Source: JADKIH01 sp964595205 (lineage in GTDB: Bacteria > Bacteroidota > Bacteroidia > AKYH767-A > 2013-40CM-41-45). From it: DNA of 64,000 nt. This document shows, in pieces, positions 16,705 to 26,428 of this stretch (position 1 is its first letter; each line of letters opens with the position of its first letter). The notes beneath the pieces are model-generated. The model did no database searches. It saw only the letters and a program-made list of their open reading frames with translations, and was not told the origin of the DNA. The stretch covers positions 186,001 through 250,000 of the forward strand of contig CAZQOQ010000037.1 in NCBI GenBank assembly GCA_964595205.1, read 5' to 3'. Both the position numbers and the translations under genes were made by a program.

Positions 16705-17496
16705 TTATTTTTTACACACTATAAATAAGTAATCGCCCAAATTGTTTTCATACTTTTTTTTAATACTTTCAAAAGTATTTGATTCGATGTCTTTTTTAAG
16801 TTCTATAAGTCCTTTGGTTACTTCATCTTCCGCTGACAATGCAGCGAAAGACGATATTCCATTTCTAAAAACCGGGTTAAAGTATAGCTCAGGTCTGTTT
16901 TTTCCGGAATATAAGAATTGATCTTTCACATCATCCCTGACAAAATATTTTTCAGTGAGAAAAATATTAAAGCCTGCATTTATAATGGCAGATTCTATTT
17001 TCTCTAAGGCTGGCATTTGAGTGAGAGAGTTTTCAAGCATTTTTGGAAAATAGTGATTAAGCCAGTATCCCTTCGTTTGTTCAGAAGTGGATGTAAATAT
17101 CACAAAACGGCTTTCAAATTTAAGAACCCGGAACAACTCATTGAATGATTTTAATAAATTATGCCAGTGGTGTATTGTTAATGTGGCAATAGCACCATCA
17201 AAAAAATTATCCTCAAGTGGGATATTGTCTGAAAAGGCAGAATGCCAGTGAACCTTTGCAGATTTTTTTCTGGCTACCTCAAGCATTTTACCTGATGGAT
17301 CTATTCCCCAAAAGTTAAAACCTCTTTCTGCAAATTGAAAGGTGTAATTTCCGGTTCCGCAACCTATATCCAGGTAAGTCTTATTTGTTGACGGTGCCAA
17401 TAGACGAAAAAGATTTTCGAAAATATAGGGATCAGCCTGCCTGGTGTCATTATATCCCTGACCAATAATTTCATAAATGTTTTCGGAATTCTTCAA
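16705..17496 (-). CDS. Class I SAM-dependent methyltransferase
   Basis: Motif I is YLDIGCGTGNYTFQF, followed by FWGIDPSGKML, then FDGAIATLTIHHW and LFRVLKFESRFVIF. This is a UbiE/Methyltransf_11-type soluble enzyme of unknown substrate. It is not closely similar by eye to the other methyltransferase in the window. It is transcribed alone or after the DUF2846-like gene (36-base gap). Confidence 0.85.
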   Translation of the reverse strand: MKNSENIYEIIGQGYNDTRQADPYIFENLFRLLAPSTNKTYLDIGCGTGNYTFQFAERGFNFWGIDPSGKMLEVARKKSAKVHWHSAFSDNIPLEDNFFDGAIATLTIHHWHNLLKSFNELFRVLKFESRFVIFTSTSEQTKGYWLNHYFPKMLENSLTQMPALEKIESAIINAGFNIFLTEKYFVRDDVKDQFLYSGKNRPELYFNPVFRNGISSFAALSAEDEVTKGLIELKKDIESNTFESIKKKYENNLGDYLFIVCKK

Positions 17497-17531
17497 TTTT
17501 CAGTTTAATATTTTTGGTCATCCGATGATTA

Positions 17532-18542
17532 CTATTTAATTTTCTTCAATTCACTTTGTGCTTCTTCCGCGTTAACAAATTCGAAAAGTGGTCTGCCAAC
17601 CAGAACACCGCTCCTCATACTGCACCTGATAAAATATATTTTATTTTTCTCTGGTGTGAAGTAGATTGATTCCTTTTCTTCAGTAGTTGCAGACAGACTA
17701 AATTCTTTGGAAGCTGGCACTGAAATAGTATCTGCAGTACCCCATTCTGCATTATAGACAAATTTATCGTCCAGGTAAACATCATAAGAATAATCTGAAC
17801 CAAATGTCTTTGCAGGATGATAAAGGATGATTTTGGAGGAATCGGAAAATGCGTGTAATGAATCGTTCAAAAGAAGAGGAGCAGAATTATTTTCTATTGA
17901 AGGTGGGTTTTCAACATGTTTAGGTACAATATTTACTTTTGGAAAGATAAATCCAATGGAAATTTCAGCACGAAGCGAATGATAAAAGGCACTCCAATCA
18001 TCGGTCTTGTAGTATTCATCGATAACAGATCTTTGATTGGGTTCATCAAATGATCCACCTGCAAATCCACCTCCGACCATTACCTCAAAAATTACTCTTT
18101 TACCAAATGAGCTTTTGTATCCTGTACTGATTCCTGCATTCCACGCATTCCCTTCAGTTGTAAAATCGTATCCGTAGTCTTTGTAATGTTCCTCGAGAAA
18201 TTTGTAGCTATAATATGCCCCGATGAAAAAACCATATGGCGGTATGTTTTTATGATGCGCTGGGTAGTAACGAAGTTCCGGTATGATACCCTGGCTTTTC
18301 AAATCATAAATTACTTCATCATAATTGACATTCCTGGTACTTTTAAATTCTTCATAGGTCCCGGCTTCATAGGTTAGTACGGCACTGAAATTTTTAAAGG
18401 AGTGTTCAAAGGAGGGTCGTAAATACTGATTGGTAGCAGCACCCAATACATCGAGTTTAATCACATTGTATTGTGCATTTGAAAATGTACAAAACAGCAG
18501 GAATAGCAATAAGCAGGGAAGTGTGATACCGGTTTTTTTCAT
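17532..18542 (-). CDS. Secreted protein: beta-barrel-like N-half plus DUF2846-like C-half
   Basis: A signal peptide (LLFLLFCTFSNAQ) precedes an N-terminal region of about 180 residues with strand repeats like small outer-membrane barrels (DUF3575-like: LRPSFEHSFKNFSAVL, IPELRYYPAHH, GFFIGAYYSYKF). The C-terminal 120 residues resemble DUF2846: IILYHPAKTFGSDYSYDVYL, then FSLSATTEEKESIYF, KNKIYFIRCS and a VNAEEAQSELKKIK end. The combination suggests an outer-membrane protein with a periplasmic or surface beta-sandwich. The function is unknown. Confidence 0.6.
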   Translation of the reverse strand: MKKTGITLPCLLLFLLFCTFSNAQYNVIKLDVLGAATNQYLRPSFEHSFKNFSAVLTYEAGTYEEFKSTRNVNYDEVIYDLKSQGIIPELRYYPAHHKNIPPYGFFIGAYYSYKFLEEHYKDYGYDFTTEGNAWNAGISTGYKSSFGKRVIFEVMVGGGFAGGSFDEPNQRSVIDEYYKTDDWSAFYHSLRAEISIGFIFPKVNIVPKHVENPPSIENNSAPLLLNDSLHAFSDSSKIILYHPAKTFGSDYSYDVYLDDKFVYNAEWGTADTISVPASKEFSLSATTEEKESIYFTPEKNKIYFIRCSMRSGVLVGRPLFEFVNAEEAQSELKKIK

Positions 18543-18828
18543 TAATTGAAAATGTGAAGTAAGGTACTAAATATAGAAAGGCAGTTTAACGCTGAAAAAA
18601 AAATTTCAATATTATTTTTAACAGTGTGAACGGGTAGAAATTCAAAACCATTCACGGTTCAAAATGGCAATTAACAGAACTACTTTTTGCGATTGATTAT
18701 GAAACTGCTTTCCCGTTTTACAAAACAAACTTTTGGATAATACTCCATGGCCGTCGGCAAAGAAGGTAACAGGTCCATCGATTGTTCACCCACATTTTCT
18801 CTTGTAAGTATTTTATTTCCATAAAATA

Positions 18829-19878
18829 TTATGATTTAATTGCCCATCTTAATTTAGCTGACTTAGCCCTTGGATTTGAATTACATTCTTCTGCCGAAGG
18901 CCGGATTGGAGTTGGAGCTACTTCACTATAAATTCCTTCTCTGAAAAAATATTGAAAGGACTTTTTTACCCTTCGATCTTCTCCGGAATGAAAAGTGAGA
19001 ATTGCAACTCTTCCGCCAGATTCAAGAGCATCAGGAAGTTTCTCAAGGAATTGGTCTAATGCACCAAATTCATCATTCACTTCGATTCGTAAAGCCTGGA
19101 AGCAACGCTGACAAGATTTTTTAACTTCTTCCTCACGGGTATTTTTAGGGAGAAAACTCAATGCAGATTTGATAATATCCCTCAGTTGTGAGGTCGTTTT
19201 AATTGTTTCTCCTCTGGAAGTTTTTACAGAAATATGTTTGGCAATAATTTCAAAATGCGGCTCGTCAGCATTGCCAAAAAGTATTTCTTCCAGCGTGTCG
19301 CGGGAAATGTCTTTCAGCAACTCCGATGCTGGAGTTCCTTTCTGAGGATTAAGTCTTAAATCAAGAGGGCCGTCGGACTTGTAGGAAAATCCACGATCCG
19401 GATTATCTATTTGCATCGATGAAACGCCCAGGTCGGCAAGAATAAAGTCAAAGTGTCCTGAATGAGGAACCAGCGTATCAATATCAGAGAAATTCAGGTG
19501 ACTGATCGTTAAAACGTCGGGACCAAAACCTTCCGAGTTGAGACGCTCTCTCGTCCTGGGTAATTCAATCGGATCTACATCGATTGCGTAAAGATGACCG
19601 GAAGGCAACAGCCGTTTAAGTATTTCCGACGAATGACCGCCATATCCAAGTGTAGCATCAAGTCCGGTTTCACCCGGAACTACTTTCAGAATTTCCAGGA
19701 TCTCATTTACGCAAATGGAACGATGCATTCCGGCAGGCGTACGGCCCTGTTGTATTATTTTTTCGACATCAGACGAATATTTTTCGGGCTGCAGCTCTTT
19801 GTATTTCTCTTTGAATTTTTTCGGGTGAGTTCCTTTGTATCTCACCCTTCTCAAAGGTTTCCCTTCCTGGTTATCCAT
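18829..19878 (-). CDS. rsmH: RsmH-type 16S rRNA (cytosine-N4)-methyltransferase, stand-alone copy
   Basis: The SAM motif is GLDATLGYGGHS (72-83), followed by YAIDVDPIE and the RsmH-specific ADLGVSSMQID, DRGFSYKSDGPLDLR, CQRCFQALRIEVN and AILTFHSGEDRRVK. RsmH methylates C1402 in the ribosomal P-site. Compared with classical RsmH, which starts within a few residues of HxPVLL, this protein has a basic N-terminal extension of about 50 residues (RRVRYKGTHPKKFKEKYKE). It is not next to mraZ or ftsL. It may be a second RsmH paralogue rather than the cell-division-cluster copy. Confidence 0.85.
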   Translation of the reverse strand: MDNQEGKPLRRVRYKGTHPKKFKEKYKELQPEKYSSDVEKIIQQGRTPAGMHRSICVNEILEILKVVPGETGLDATLGYGGHSSEILKRLLPSGHLYAIDVDPIELPRTRERLNSEGFGPDVLTISHLNFSDIDTLVPHSGHFDFILADLGVSSMQIDNPDRGFSYKSDGPLDLRLNPQKGTPASELLKDISRDTLEEILFGNADEPHFEIIAKHISVKTSRGETIKTTSQLRDIIKSALSFLPKNTREEEVKKSCQRCFQALRIEVNDEFGALDQFLEKLPDALESGGRVAILTFHSGEDRRVKKSFQYFFREGIYSEVAPTPIRPSAEECNSNPRAKSAKLRWAIKS

Positions 19879-19886
19879 ATCAGATA

Positions 19887-20351
19887 TTACTTTTCCCAGA
19901 ATTGATCATGCCAGGCCTCGCAGGCATGAGAATTATTCTTAACGGGCTGCATTTTTTTTAAAACTTCATCTGTAAATTCAGACTGTATTCTGGGAAAAAA
20001 ATCCCTCTCCTCGAAACGAATGTGTTTTTCAAGAATGTCAGCAAATTTACCGGGCAGAACCGGATCATTGGAATTTTCAGCCAGATTGTTTACGAGCCGG
20101 TTAATTTCAGAATGATCCCCGAGAATTTTCACTTTATCTGCATCATTATCGGGCAGTAAATTCAGAATATACTTTTCTTCATTCTCCATGTGCACCCTGG
20201 TTTCTTCATTGTAGTGATGAATGCAATAGCTGACGATTCGGGGTACGGAAATATTTTTTTTTAATCCCTCCCTTATTTTCCATACCAGCATTAATTCATC
20301 ATGATGTTCTCTGGAATAATCCTGTAAGTAAGGGTGTCGTTTCAAGGGCAT
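19887..20351 (-). CDS. Hemerythrin-like HHE domain protein
   Basis: The protein of 154 residues has the His/Glu ligands expected for a di-iron four-helix bundle: SREHHDE, HHYNEETRVHMENEEKYI, HSEINRLV and HIRFEERDFFPRI. Related proteins sense or store oxygen or NO, or protect iron-sulfur clusters. It lies 8 bases upstream of the RsmH-type gene and may share its transcript. Confidence 0.8.
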   Translation of the reverse strand: MPLKRHPYLQDYSREHHDELMLVWKIREGLKKNISVPRIVSYCIHHYNEETRVHMENEEKYILNLLPDNDADKVKILGDHSEINRLVNNLAENSNDPVLPGKFADILEKHIRFEERDFFPRIQSEFTDEVLKKMQPVKNNSHACEAWHDQFWEK

Positions 20352-20451
20352 TTTTATGCGGATGGAATGCAGTTTTATTATGAGACAAGATAGAAAAAAT
20401 ATGCTGAACGACTTGCGGAATTTCTCATCCGCAACGATTTTTCGAAGAACA

Positions 20452-21609
20452 TCAGCTTTCGCTTTTGATATCTTCTATAATGAACTTATCGATTTTGTCA
20501 AGGAACCTTGCGTCGGACATGCCTGTACGATTGAACATGATGACGCTGCCGATACCAAGATCCGGATAAATCCTTAGTTCGCAATAGAATCCACCGCCAC
20601 CCCCAGCATGATGAAAATACCTGTTTCCGTTTAACTGCCCGCAGTACCAGCCAAGACTCATTCCGGTGGGTTTTTTATTCTCCGTATAATTTTCAGTGAA
20701 GATCTTTTTCTTGTATTCATCTGAAATCAAAACAGAGTTTGCCTTCAACAGGTCCTGGGCAAATTTTGCAAGGGCACTTGGCCTTCCAATCAATCCTCCA
20801 TAGGATGCACCATTCACATAATTATCCTCGAAAGATTTCCAGTCCCCTTCGGTTTTTACCAGGTATTTCTTCTTGTCGATAAACATCCCAAGTATGTAAT
20901 AGGAAAAACTGTTCTTCTTATGATATCCCTTTGCATGTGCGGCTGAATCATTGATGACAAAATCTAATTCATCTTTTTCCAGTTTCAACGGCTGGAATAT
21001 ATTTTGCCTGACATATTCCTCATAAGTGAGACCGGTAATTTTTTCTATTAATTGTCCCAGCAGCACATAACCCAGGTTTGAATAGGAAAATTTTTCATTG
21101 GGCTTTGATTTGGTATACGGATTTTTTTCAAAAACTGATTTGAAAAATAAATCTCTGTTAAAACCTGCATGTTCTCCTGTAAGATGTATCCAGCTTAATG
21201 GAATCGGGTTGGGAATACCAGCGGTATGCGCCAGTAATTGCCTGAGGGTAATTTCTGATGAATATGGAAAATCCGGAAGGTACTTTTTAACCGGCTGATC
21301 AATATCCACTTGATTTCTCTCAGCCAATTGCATGACTGCAAGCGACGTGAATGTCTTAGTCACTGAAAATGCATTGTAAGTTGTCTTTTCACCTGTCGTT
21401 TTCCTGTTTTGTATATCACTCCAGCCGTTGCTGATACTATGAATGATATTGTCTTTGGAAAATACCAGGTACGACACTGATGGTGTTTTGTTGTCGTTAA
21501 CTTCATTAAAAATTATTTCATTGATTTTATTTGTTTCCATGGGGGGAGTTTGAGAGTGGCAGGCAATTGTTAAAGCATACAAGGATAGAAGCAGGGGCTT
21601 TGATTTCAT
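20452..21609 (-). CDS. Serine hydrolase, class C beta-lactamase/penicillin-binding fold, lipoprotein
   Basis: The ATG at 21609 is preferred because it gives a normal lipoprotein signal (LYALTIACHS, Cys17); an in-frame ATG 30 bases upstream adds an atypical lead. The active-site motifs are SVTK (82-85), YSN in KFSYSNLGY and HAGGGGG near the C-terminus, replacing KTG. Such proteins act as esterases, D-amino-peptidases or peptidoglycan-related hydrolases, and rarely as true beta-lactamases. The length of 385 residues is normal. Confidence 0.85.
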   Translation of the reverse strand: MKSKPLLLSLYALTIACHSQTPPMETNKINEIIFNEVNDNKTPSVSYLVFSKDNIIHSISNGWSDIQNRKTTGEKTTYNAFSVTKTFTSLAVMQLAERNQVDIDQPVKKYLPDFPYSSEITLRQLLAHTAGIPNPIPLSWIHLTGEHAGFNRDLFFKSVFEKNPYTKSKPNEKFSYSNLGYVLLGQLIEKITGLTYEEYVRQNIFQPLKLEKDELDFVINDSAAHAKGYHKKNSFSYYILGMFIDKKKYLVKTEGDWKSFEDNYVNGASYGGLIGRPSALAKFAQDLLKANSVLISDEYKKKIFTENYTENKKPTGMSLGWYCGQLNGNRYFHHAGGGGGFYCELRIYPDLGIGSVIMFNRTGMSDARFLDKIDKFIIEDIKSES

Positions 21610-21670
21610 ACGATTGAGACAGGTGAAACGGCACCCCAAAATATCAAAAGAAAAATATTTTCAAAAATTT

Positions 21671-22105
21671 TTATATCTCAGCAAGGTCTTTTAGTTTTTG
21701 ATTCATCAATTTGAAACCGTTGGTTGTATTTATGTCGAGAAATTTATTAAAAATCGGGATGAGTATGCCCCCGAATTTTTCACTATGTCTGAATGACGTT
21801 GTCCCATTCCCTTTATCGGTCAACTCAAATTTGTGTTCACCGTCAAATAACCCGGGAAACAACAGATGCCCCTTCCAGCGGAACTCTTTATTTTTATCCA
21901 GGATTTCTACCCGGGGTTTAATTGTCATTCCCCTGGCACCGGGAGGGTCAAGCCGCACACTTATAAAATTTCCAACAGCCACATTCCCCTTTATAAATTT
22001 AATGAATGGATTCCATTCTGGGTATCTGTCAAAGTCTGTCAGAATTTTCCAAACTATTTCCGGACTTGCCTGAATGATAATTTCTGTGTTGATTTCTTTA
22101 TTCAT
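21671..22105 (-). CDS. SRPBCC/polyketide-cyclase-like protein
   Basis: The protein of 144 residues begins NTEIIIQASPEIVWKILTDFDRYPEWNPFI, the usual start of the START/SRPBCC ligand-binding fold, and ends with the long C-terminal helix. It probably binds a hydrophobic small ligand. It lies 17 bases downstream of the acyltransferase gene and may be in its operon. Confidence 0.8.
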   Translation of the reverse strand: MNKEINTEIIIQASPEIVWKILTDFDRYPEWNPFIKFIKGNVAVGNFISVRLDPPGARGMTIKPRVEILDKNKEFRWKGHLLFPGLFDGEHKFELTDKGNGTTSFRHSEKFGGILIPIFNKFLDINTTNGFKLMNQKLKDLAEI

Positions 22106-22122
22106 GAGAATAGGATTAAATA

Positions 22123-23469
22123 CTAAAGCAAATTATTCCTGGCATTTTCAATTTTTTCCAAAATTAAATCGCGTAATTCAAGCATCCTTTTTTTATTTGG
22201 TTGTGGAATGTAAAAATAAAACCTGATAATACGTGCAAATCTTCTTAATTGAGTCCAATAATACATGGCAATGTAGCCGGTGGCCGGAAAGATGAAAAGT
22301 AAAGTGAATAAAAGCCAAGTCTCTGAACTTATGTATTTCCTGAAAAGAAATAGCAAGAGAAAATAATAAACGGGGAAGGTAATCAACCCGGTCACCATTT
22401 GAACCGGACCCCTGTAGGAGATGTCGATTTTAAGTGCTTCGAATATCCTGGAAGGAAGAATGTAAGGAATGTAGTTGGTAACAAGACCTGCAATGTAGAA
22501 GGGGAGAAGCAGGATAAACTCAAGAATATACGACATGCACACCAGGAATTTATTTTTGTTTAAAAATTTATCGGTGTAAAAACCGGTGGAAATGTGTTCT
22601 GATTTTAGTCCCCTGAAAAATTCCGTGATTTTAATCTGGGTCTCAGAATAGATTTCCGGATGATACTTTTCGATGTAATGCAGTGCCTGCGAAAGTTGCT
22701 TTCTGAGTTCGAGAGATCGTTTTGGATTTTCGTTTAAATCAGCTTCAGGCTCATAGTATGCGGTGTAGAATCTATGAGCTTTCAGGAGGAACTTCTCCTG
22801 CACCTTGCTCGTTGTCTGGGGAATGTTTCTCGCAAGCACTGAACGGATCCGTTCGGTCAGTTCTTTTATGCCGGCTATGTCACCTGATGAAAATTTTTCC
22901 TTATAATCAGAAACATCAATGGCGGTATTTACGGTTACGGAAACATGACTCCGGAATTGGATCGAATCAGAATAATCGAGTGCAACAGGCAGTATTTTAA
23001 GATTGGCTTTGAAATGATTTTGACTCTCAAAGTTTAGTGCAATTCTTGCTGTTCCTGTTTTAATATCCCTTAATTTAAGCTCATAGTGACTGGTTCCTTC
23101 CGGGAAAATAAGGAGGGTTCCTGCCTCACCCAGGTATTCAAAACATTCACGAAATGATTCGGTATTGTCTGGCACCGCGCCTTCCGGCACGTCTATTTTT
23201 CTGTAAATGGGAATCACATGAAAATATCGGAAAATTGCCGCCATTATTCTGTTTCTGAATATTCCCGCATTGGCGACGAATCCGATTCGCTGCTTTGTTA
23301 TGGAAGCTATGATCAGCGGATCCATGAAGGTATTCGGATGATTAGCGACGATGATCAGGGGTCCTTTGTCCGGAATATTTTCTATGCCTGAGACGACAAC
23401 TTTCCTGAAAAAAACGGATATCGATAATGTTGAAATTTCCCTGGCTAATTGATATAACATTTCAATCAA
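22123..23469 (-). CDS. 1-acyl-sn-glycerol-3-phosphate acyltransferase-like protein (PlsC family)
   Basis: The acyltransferase motifs are NHPNTFMD (the HxxxxD block, near residue 42), then FRNRIMAAIFRYFHVIPIYR and FPEGTSH. After the catalytic half come about 100 residues of helical sequence and two or three membrane segments near 310-400 (ILEFILLLPFYIAGLV; FPVYYFLLLFLF; LLFTLLFIFPATGYIAMYYW). This larger 448-residue architecture occurs in Bacteroidota. The likely role is acylation of a lipid precursor at the inner membrane. Confidence 0.85.
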   Translation of the reverse strand: MIEMLYQLAREISTLSISVFFRKVVVSGIENIPDKGPLIIVANHPNTFMDPLIIASITKQRIGFVANAGIFRNRIMAAIFRYFHVIPIYRKIDVPEGAVPDNTESFRECFEYLGEAGTLLIFPEGTSHYELKLRDIKTGTARIALNFESQNHFKANLKILPVALDYSDSIQFRSHVSVTVNTAIDVSDYKEKFSSGDIAGIKELTERIRSVLARNIPQTTSKVQEKFLLKAHRFYTAYYEPEADLNENPKRSLELRKQLSQALHYIEKYHPEIYSETQIKITEFFRGLKSEHISTGFYTDKFLNKNKFLVCMSYILEFILLLPFYIAGLVTNYIPYILPSRIFEALKIDISYRGPVQMVTGLITFPVYYFLLLFLFRKYISSETWLLFTLLFIFPATGYIAMYYWTQLRRFARIIRFYFYIPQPNKKRMLELRDLILEKIENARNNLL

Positions 23470-23549
23470 AGAATATTTTTTCGGAAATAAATGAGTAAAA
23501 CAATCCGGGTTAATTTTCCGGACATGGCGAATAAATTTAGCTTAAAAAT

Positions 23550-24005
23550 TCATAGTAATTTCCCGAAGCATACACTGTTTTCCACATGCTCGTATTGACC
23601 GAAATTTGGGATTATAACATATCCATTTTTTTTATACAGCGCAATTGCTTCCGGCTGCTTTATGCCTGTTTCGAGAATGCATCTGTGATTCTTTAGTTCG
23701 AATGCCCATTCTTCGAGGTTCCGTAAAATTGCCGAAGCAATTCCCTCGCCCCTTCTTGCGGGCAGAACGTACATGCGTTTTATTTCCATCACGCCCGACG
23801 AATATTCCTTAATAGCGCCGCATCCAACCGGAATGGAATTGTCATATGCTACGACGACATGTTTCAGCATATCGATCTTATTGTATTGGGCATAGAAAGA
23901 ATGCTCTTCGCCATCACGGATTTTTAAATCTGCATCAAGTTCCATGACCAGTGACCGGAAATCTTTGTTATCGGAAGTTGTTCGAATCATGCTAATGTTG
24001 GGCAT
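23550..24005 (-). CDS. GNAT-family N-acetyltransferase
   Basis: The GNAT core is seen in VVVAYDNSIPVGCGAIKEY, MEIKRMYVLPARRGEGIASAIL (motif A with acetyl-CoA loop RRGEGI) and ALYKKNGYVIIPNFGQYE (motif B). The length of 151 residues is normal. The substrate is unknown. Confidence 0.85.
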   Translation of the reverse strand: MPNISMIRTTSDNKDFRSLVMELDADLKIRDGEEHSFYAQYNKIDMLKHVVVAYDNSIPVGCGAIKEYSSGVMEIKRMYVLPARRGEGIASAILRNLEEWAFELKNHRCILETGIKQPEAIALYKKNGYVIIPNFGQYEHVENSVCFGKLL

Positions 24006-24040
24006 ATTATTTACCGGATGACAGGATATTTCCAGGAAGT

Positions 24041-25456
24041 TTATTTGATCTGATCTTTACACCATTTGATAATCTGAGGATAGAGATCTGCAATGGTTTC
24101 TCCTGGCTTTTTATTTCTATATAGTGTTATAAGGTTTCTATTGAACTCGGGAAACCTGAAAAAGCCCCGAGCTTCCATTTGATTTTTTTCAATGTCATGT
24201 AATATATCTTCCAGATCTTCCGGCGGGACTAAATCAGCATATCTTAACGATACTAATCCCCAACTCATGTATTCGTTGAAACAGGCATATGCATTTGGAT
24301 AGCCTCTTGATGCAGCAGAATTTTCTGTTTCCCAGTTACTCAGTTTCGAAAAGGCGAATTGAAAATCCGCAGTGCCGGTATACTTTTCCGACTCGGGATT
24401 GATGAAGGCATGACTCATTTGGTTGAAGACAGCATTGCCTTCTGTTATATACCTGGTCGCTGCGATGAAATTATTTTCACTATTATATCGATAAGGAAAA
24501 TTAACGTGTGCCTGCACTTCCCTGAATCCGTTATTTTCGAACCAGTTTGATGAATGTCTTGTCCCTGCAAGAGGCGAAAAGATAACTTTCATGCAGTTAA
24601 AGTATGATTCAGGAAAGTTTTTATTCAGCCAATTCTGAACTTCTGCGATGTTCAGGCTGTCCTTATAATATTTTATTTGAGTTAAATAGAGGTCGAGGTG
24701 AATCTTATAAAATTTTTTGAAATTTGACTTAATGGCAAGATTTTCAAGTTGGGTGATAAAAGGAATAAGAGTATTCTTACCTCCCCAGCTGATTCTGTCA
24801 TATACCAGGCTCCTGATTATTTTGTCTTTCTTGAATTCGAAAGCATAAGCATCCATTTTCAAATTGAAATAGTTCCAGTAATCGGATTTAAGAAGTGAAT
24901 CGATGGATTGAATTACTTTTTCGTTACTGTAATTGGCAAACCAGTCTATTGTTTCTTTATGGTATGCTGAAGAATGAGTAACCATGTTGGTGTCGTTCAT
25001 TCCTTTGTCAGTCAATGCAAGTACGACATTCATGAATTCATAAAACTCCGGAATTTCAATGAGTGTTTTATTATTATTTTTTTCAATATAATTTTTCGAA
25101 AAGATCGCCGGTTCGGGATGTGTTTCTATCCGTGTAAAGGCGCTGTCATATTCATTCAGTAAAATTATGAAGTCGTATGATTTGCCCAATGCAACATCAA
25201 AGGTAATTGAATCGCGGTCGGTGATGAAAGAGACTTTCTTTGTGGTAAGGTACGGTACGATAACATCCCATATATCAGGCCTGGCATTCGGGTTTATCGT
25301 CCAGTAGTCCTTCAGCAGCAGATTTCCGTCTCTCAGTGTCACATACCTGCTGCCTGATTTTATGACTGGAATACTTTCCTGTGTATAAGCAGAATTAAAC
25401 CAAAAAATTAATAGCGCCAAATAAAATAATCGATTCACAATCGGATTTTGCACCAT
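24041..25456 (-). CDS. Secreted DUF4932-like protein
   Basis: A signal peptide (FYLALLIFWFNSAYTQ) is followed by about 440 residues. A region FNQMSHAFINPESEKY near residues 345-360 and a later NEYMSWGLVSLRY resemble the metallopeptidase-like segment of DUF4932, but the usual HExxH is replaced by QMSHA. It may therefore be a non-catalytic homologue. The protein probably acts in the periplasm. The family call is moderate. Confidence 0.5.
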   Translation of the reverse strand: MVQNPIVNRLFYLALLIFWFNSAYTQESIPVIKSGSRYVTLRDGNLLLKDYWTINPNARPDIWDVIVPYLTTKKVSFITDRDSITFDVALGKSYDFIILLNEYDSAFTRIETHPEPAIFSKNYIEKNNNKTLIEIPEFYEFMNVVLALTDKGMNDTNMVTHSSAYHKETIDWFANYSNEKVIQSIDSLLKSDYWNYFNLKMDAYAFEFKKDKIIRSLVYDRISWGGKNTLIPFITQLENLAIKSNFKKFYKIHLDLYLTQIKYYKDSLNIAEVQNWLNKNFPESYFNCMKVIFSPLAGTRHSSNWFENNGFREVQAHVNFPYRYNSENNFIAATRYITEGNAVFNQMSHAFINPESEKYTGTADFQFAFSKLSNWETENSAASRGYPNAYACFNEYMSWGLVSLRYADLVPPEDLEDILHDIEKNQMEARGFFRFPEFNRNLITLYRNKKPGETIADLYPQIIKWCKDQIK

Positions 25457-25495
25457 GTTACCAGGAGGTCTTTAATATTTTCACTTCGAAAATAT

Positions 25496-26308
25496 TTATC
25501 CCTGCACAACCATTCTCTTGATTTGAGGGGCTTTGATTCCGTTTTCAACGAGTGTGGCCCTGATGCTCTCATAAGATTCAAAATAAACATCCCAGTAATC
25601 TGCTGAGAGAGAATAAGGACGTACAGCAAGCACTATGGCGCTTTCACCATATTCTAAAACATTCACTGATGGAGCGGGATCATTCAAAACTTTCGGATTT
25701 CCTTTCAGAGCTTGCAGGATGATCTGCCTCACCTTATTAATGTCTTCTTTAAAATCGACCGTTACTTTCAAATCGATGCGCAGATTACCATGTGTTGATA
25801 CATTGATGATGGTTCCATTCGATACGGCTCCATTCGGCAGAATGACTGTCTTGTTATCGGCAGTAAGCAAAATCGTGTTGAAAATGTGAATGGCCTTAAC
25901 CACTCCGGTTTCTCCCTGTGCGGTAATAAGATCACCTAGCCTGAATGGTTTGAAGATAAGGATCAGGACACCTCCTGCGAAATTCGAAAGTGAGCCCTGT
26001 AATGCGAGACCAACTGCGAGTCCGGCAGCTCCAAAGACTGCAACCAGCGAAGTCGAAGGCAGCCCGATCATTCCTGCAACAGTTATGATGACGATAATTT
26101 TAAGCGTGACATTGATAAAACTACTCAGGAACACTTCCAGTGATTCATCAAAGTCCTTCCTGTCGAAATATTTTTTAATTATTTTGTCTATTCTCCTGAT
26201 AATCCAGAATCCTACAACAAGAACAACAAGTGCTTTCAACAACGTAGGGAGAATTGCCATTAAGGCAGTCATGAGTGAATTTAATTGATCGGTTATTTGA
26301 GTTTCCAT
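25496..26308 (-). CDS. Small-conductance mechanosensitive channel (MscS family)
   Basis: Three membrane segments are followed by the pore helix and a soluble beta domain. Signature parts are GAAGLAVGLALQGSLSNFAGGVLIL (TM3 Gly/Ala packing), FRLGDLI and VILPNGAVSNGTIINVS. The length of 270 residues is typical for the minimal MscS type. It opens on membrane tension to release solutes during osmotic downshock. It is transcribed alone or with the gene downstream. Confidence 0.92.
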   Translation of the reverse strand: METQITDQLNSLMTALMAILPTLLKALVVLVVGFWIIRRIDKIIKKYFDRKDFDESLEVFLSSFINVTLKIIVIITVAGMIGLPSTSLVAVFGAAGLAVGLALQGSLSNFAGGVLILIFKPFRLGDLITAQGETGVVKAIHIFNTILLTADNKTVILPNGAVSNGTIINVSTHGNLRIDLKVTVDFKEDINKVRQIILQALKGNPKVLNDPAPSVNVLEYGESAIVLAVRPYSLSADYWDVYFESYESIRATLVENGIKAPQIKRMVVQG

Positions 26309-26380
26309 GAGGATGAATGTTTGGAAGATTGGAAGAACTATTTTGATTTCGAATGCAAGCTATAAATTCTGAAATTGAAA

Positions 26381-26388
26381 CAAAATTA
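26381..26388 (-). promoter_or_regulatory. -7 promoter box, probably of the MscS gene
   Basis: Read on the minus strand the site is TAATTTTG, an exact TAnnTTTG match about 73 bases before the MscS start codon. Confidence 0.4.
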
Positions 26389-26428
26389 TTTTGGATGGAT
26401 GTATTGTCTATATTTCCGCTTAAGCATT

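Noticed and set aside
18543..18828. Minus-strand stretch downstream of the RsmH-type gene with frames of about 35-50 codons (for example GPVTFFADGHGVLSKSL)
   Set aside because: Three frames are open for similar lengths, none has a clear start or known similarity, so I see no supportable gene or RNA here.
20356..20577. 73-codon plus-strand frame between the hemerythrin and serine hydrolase genes
   Set aside because: More than half overlaps the serine hydrolase gene in antisense and the sequence has no recognisable pattern.
24041..25456. Possible active metallopeptidase in the DUF4932-like protein
   Set aside because: The expected HExxH is replaced by QMSHA, so activity cannot be claimed.
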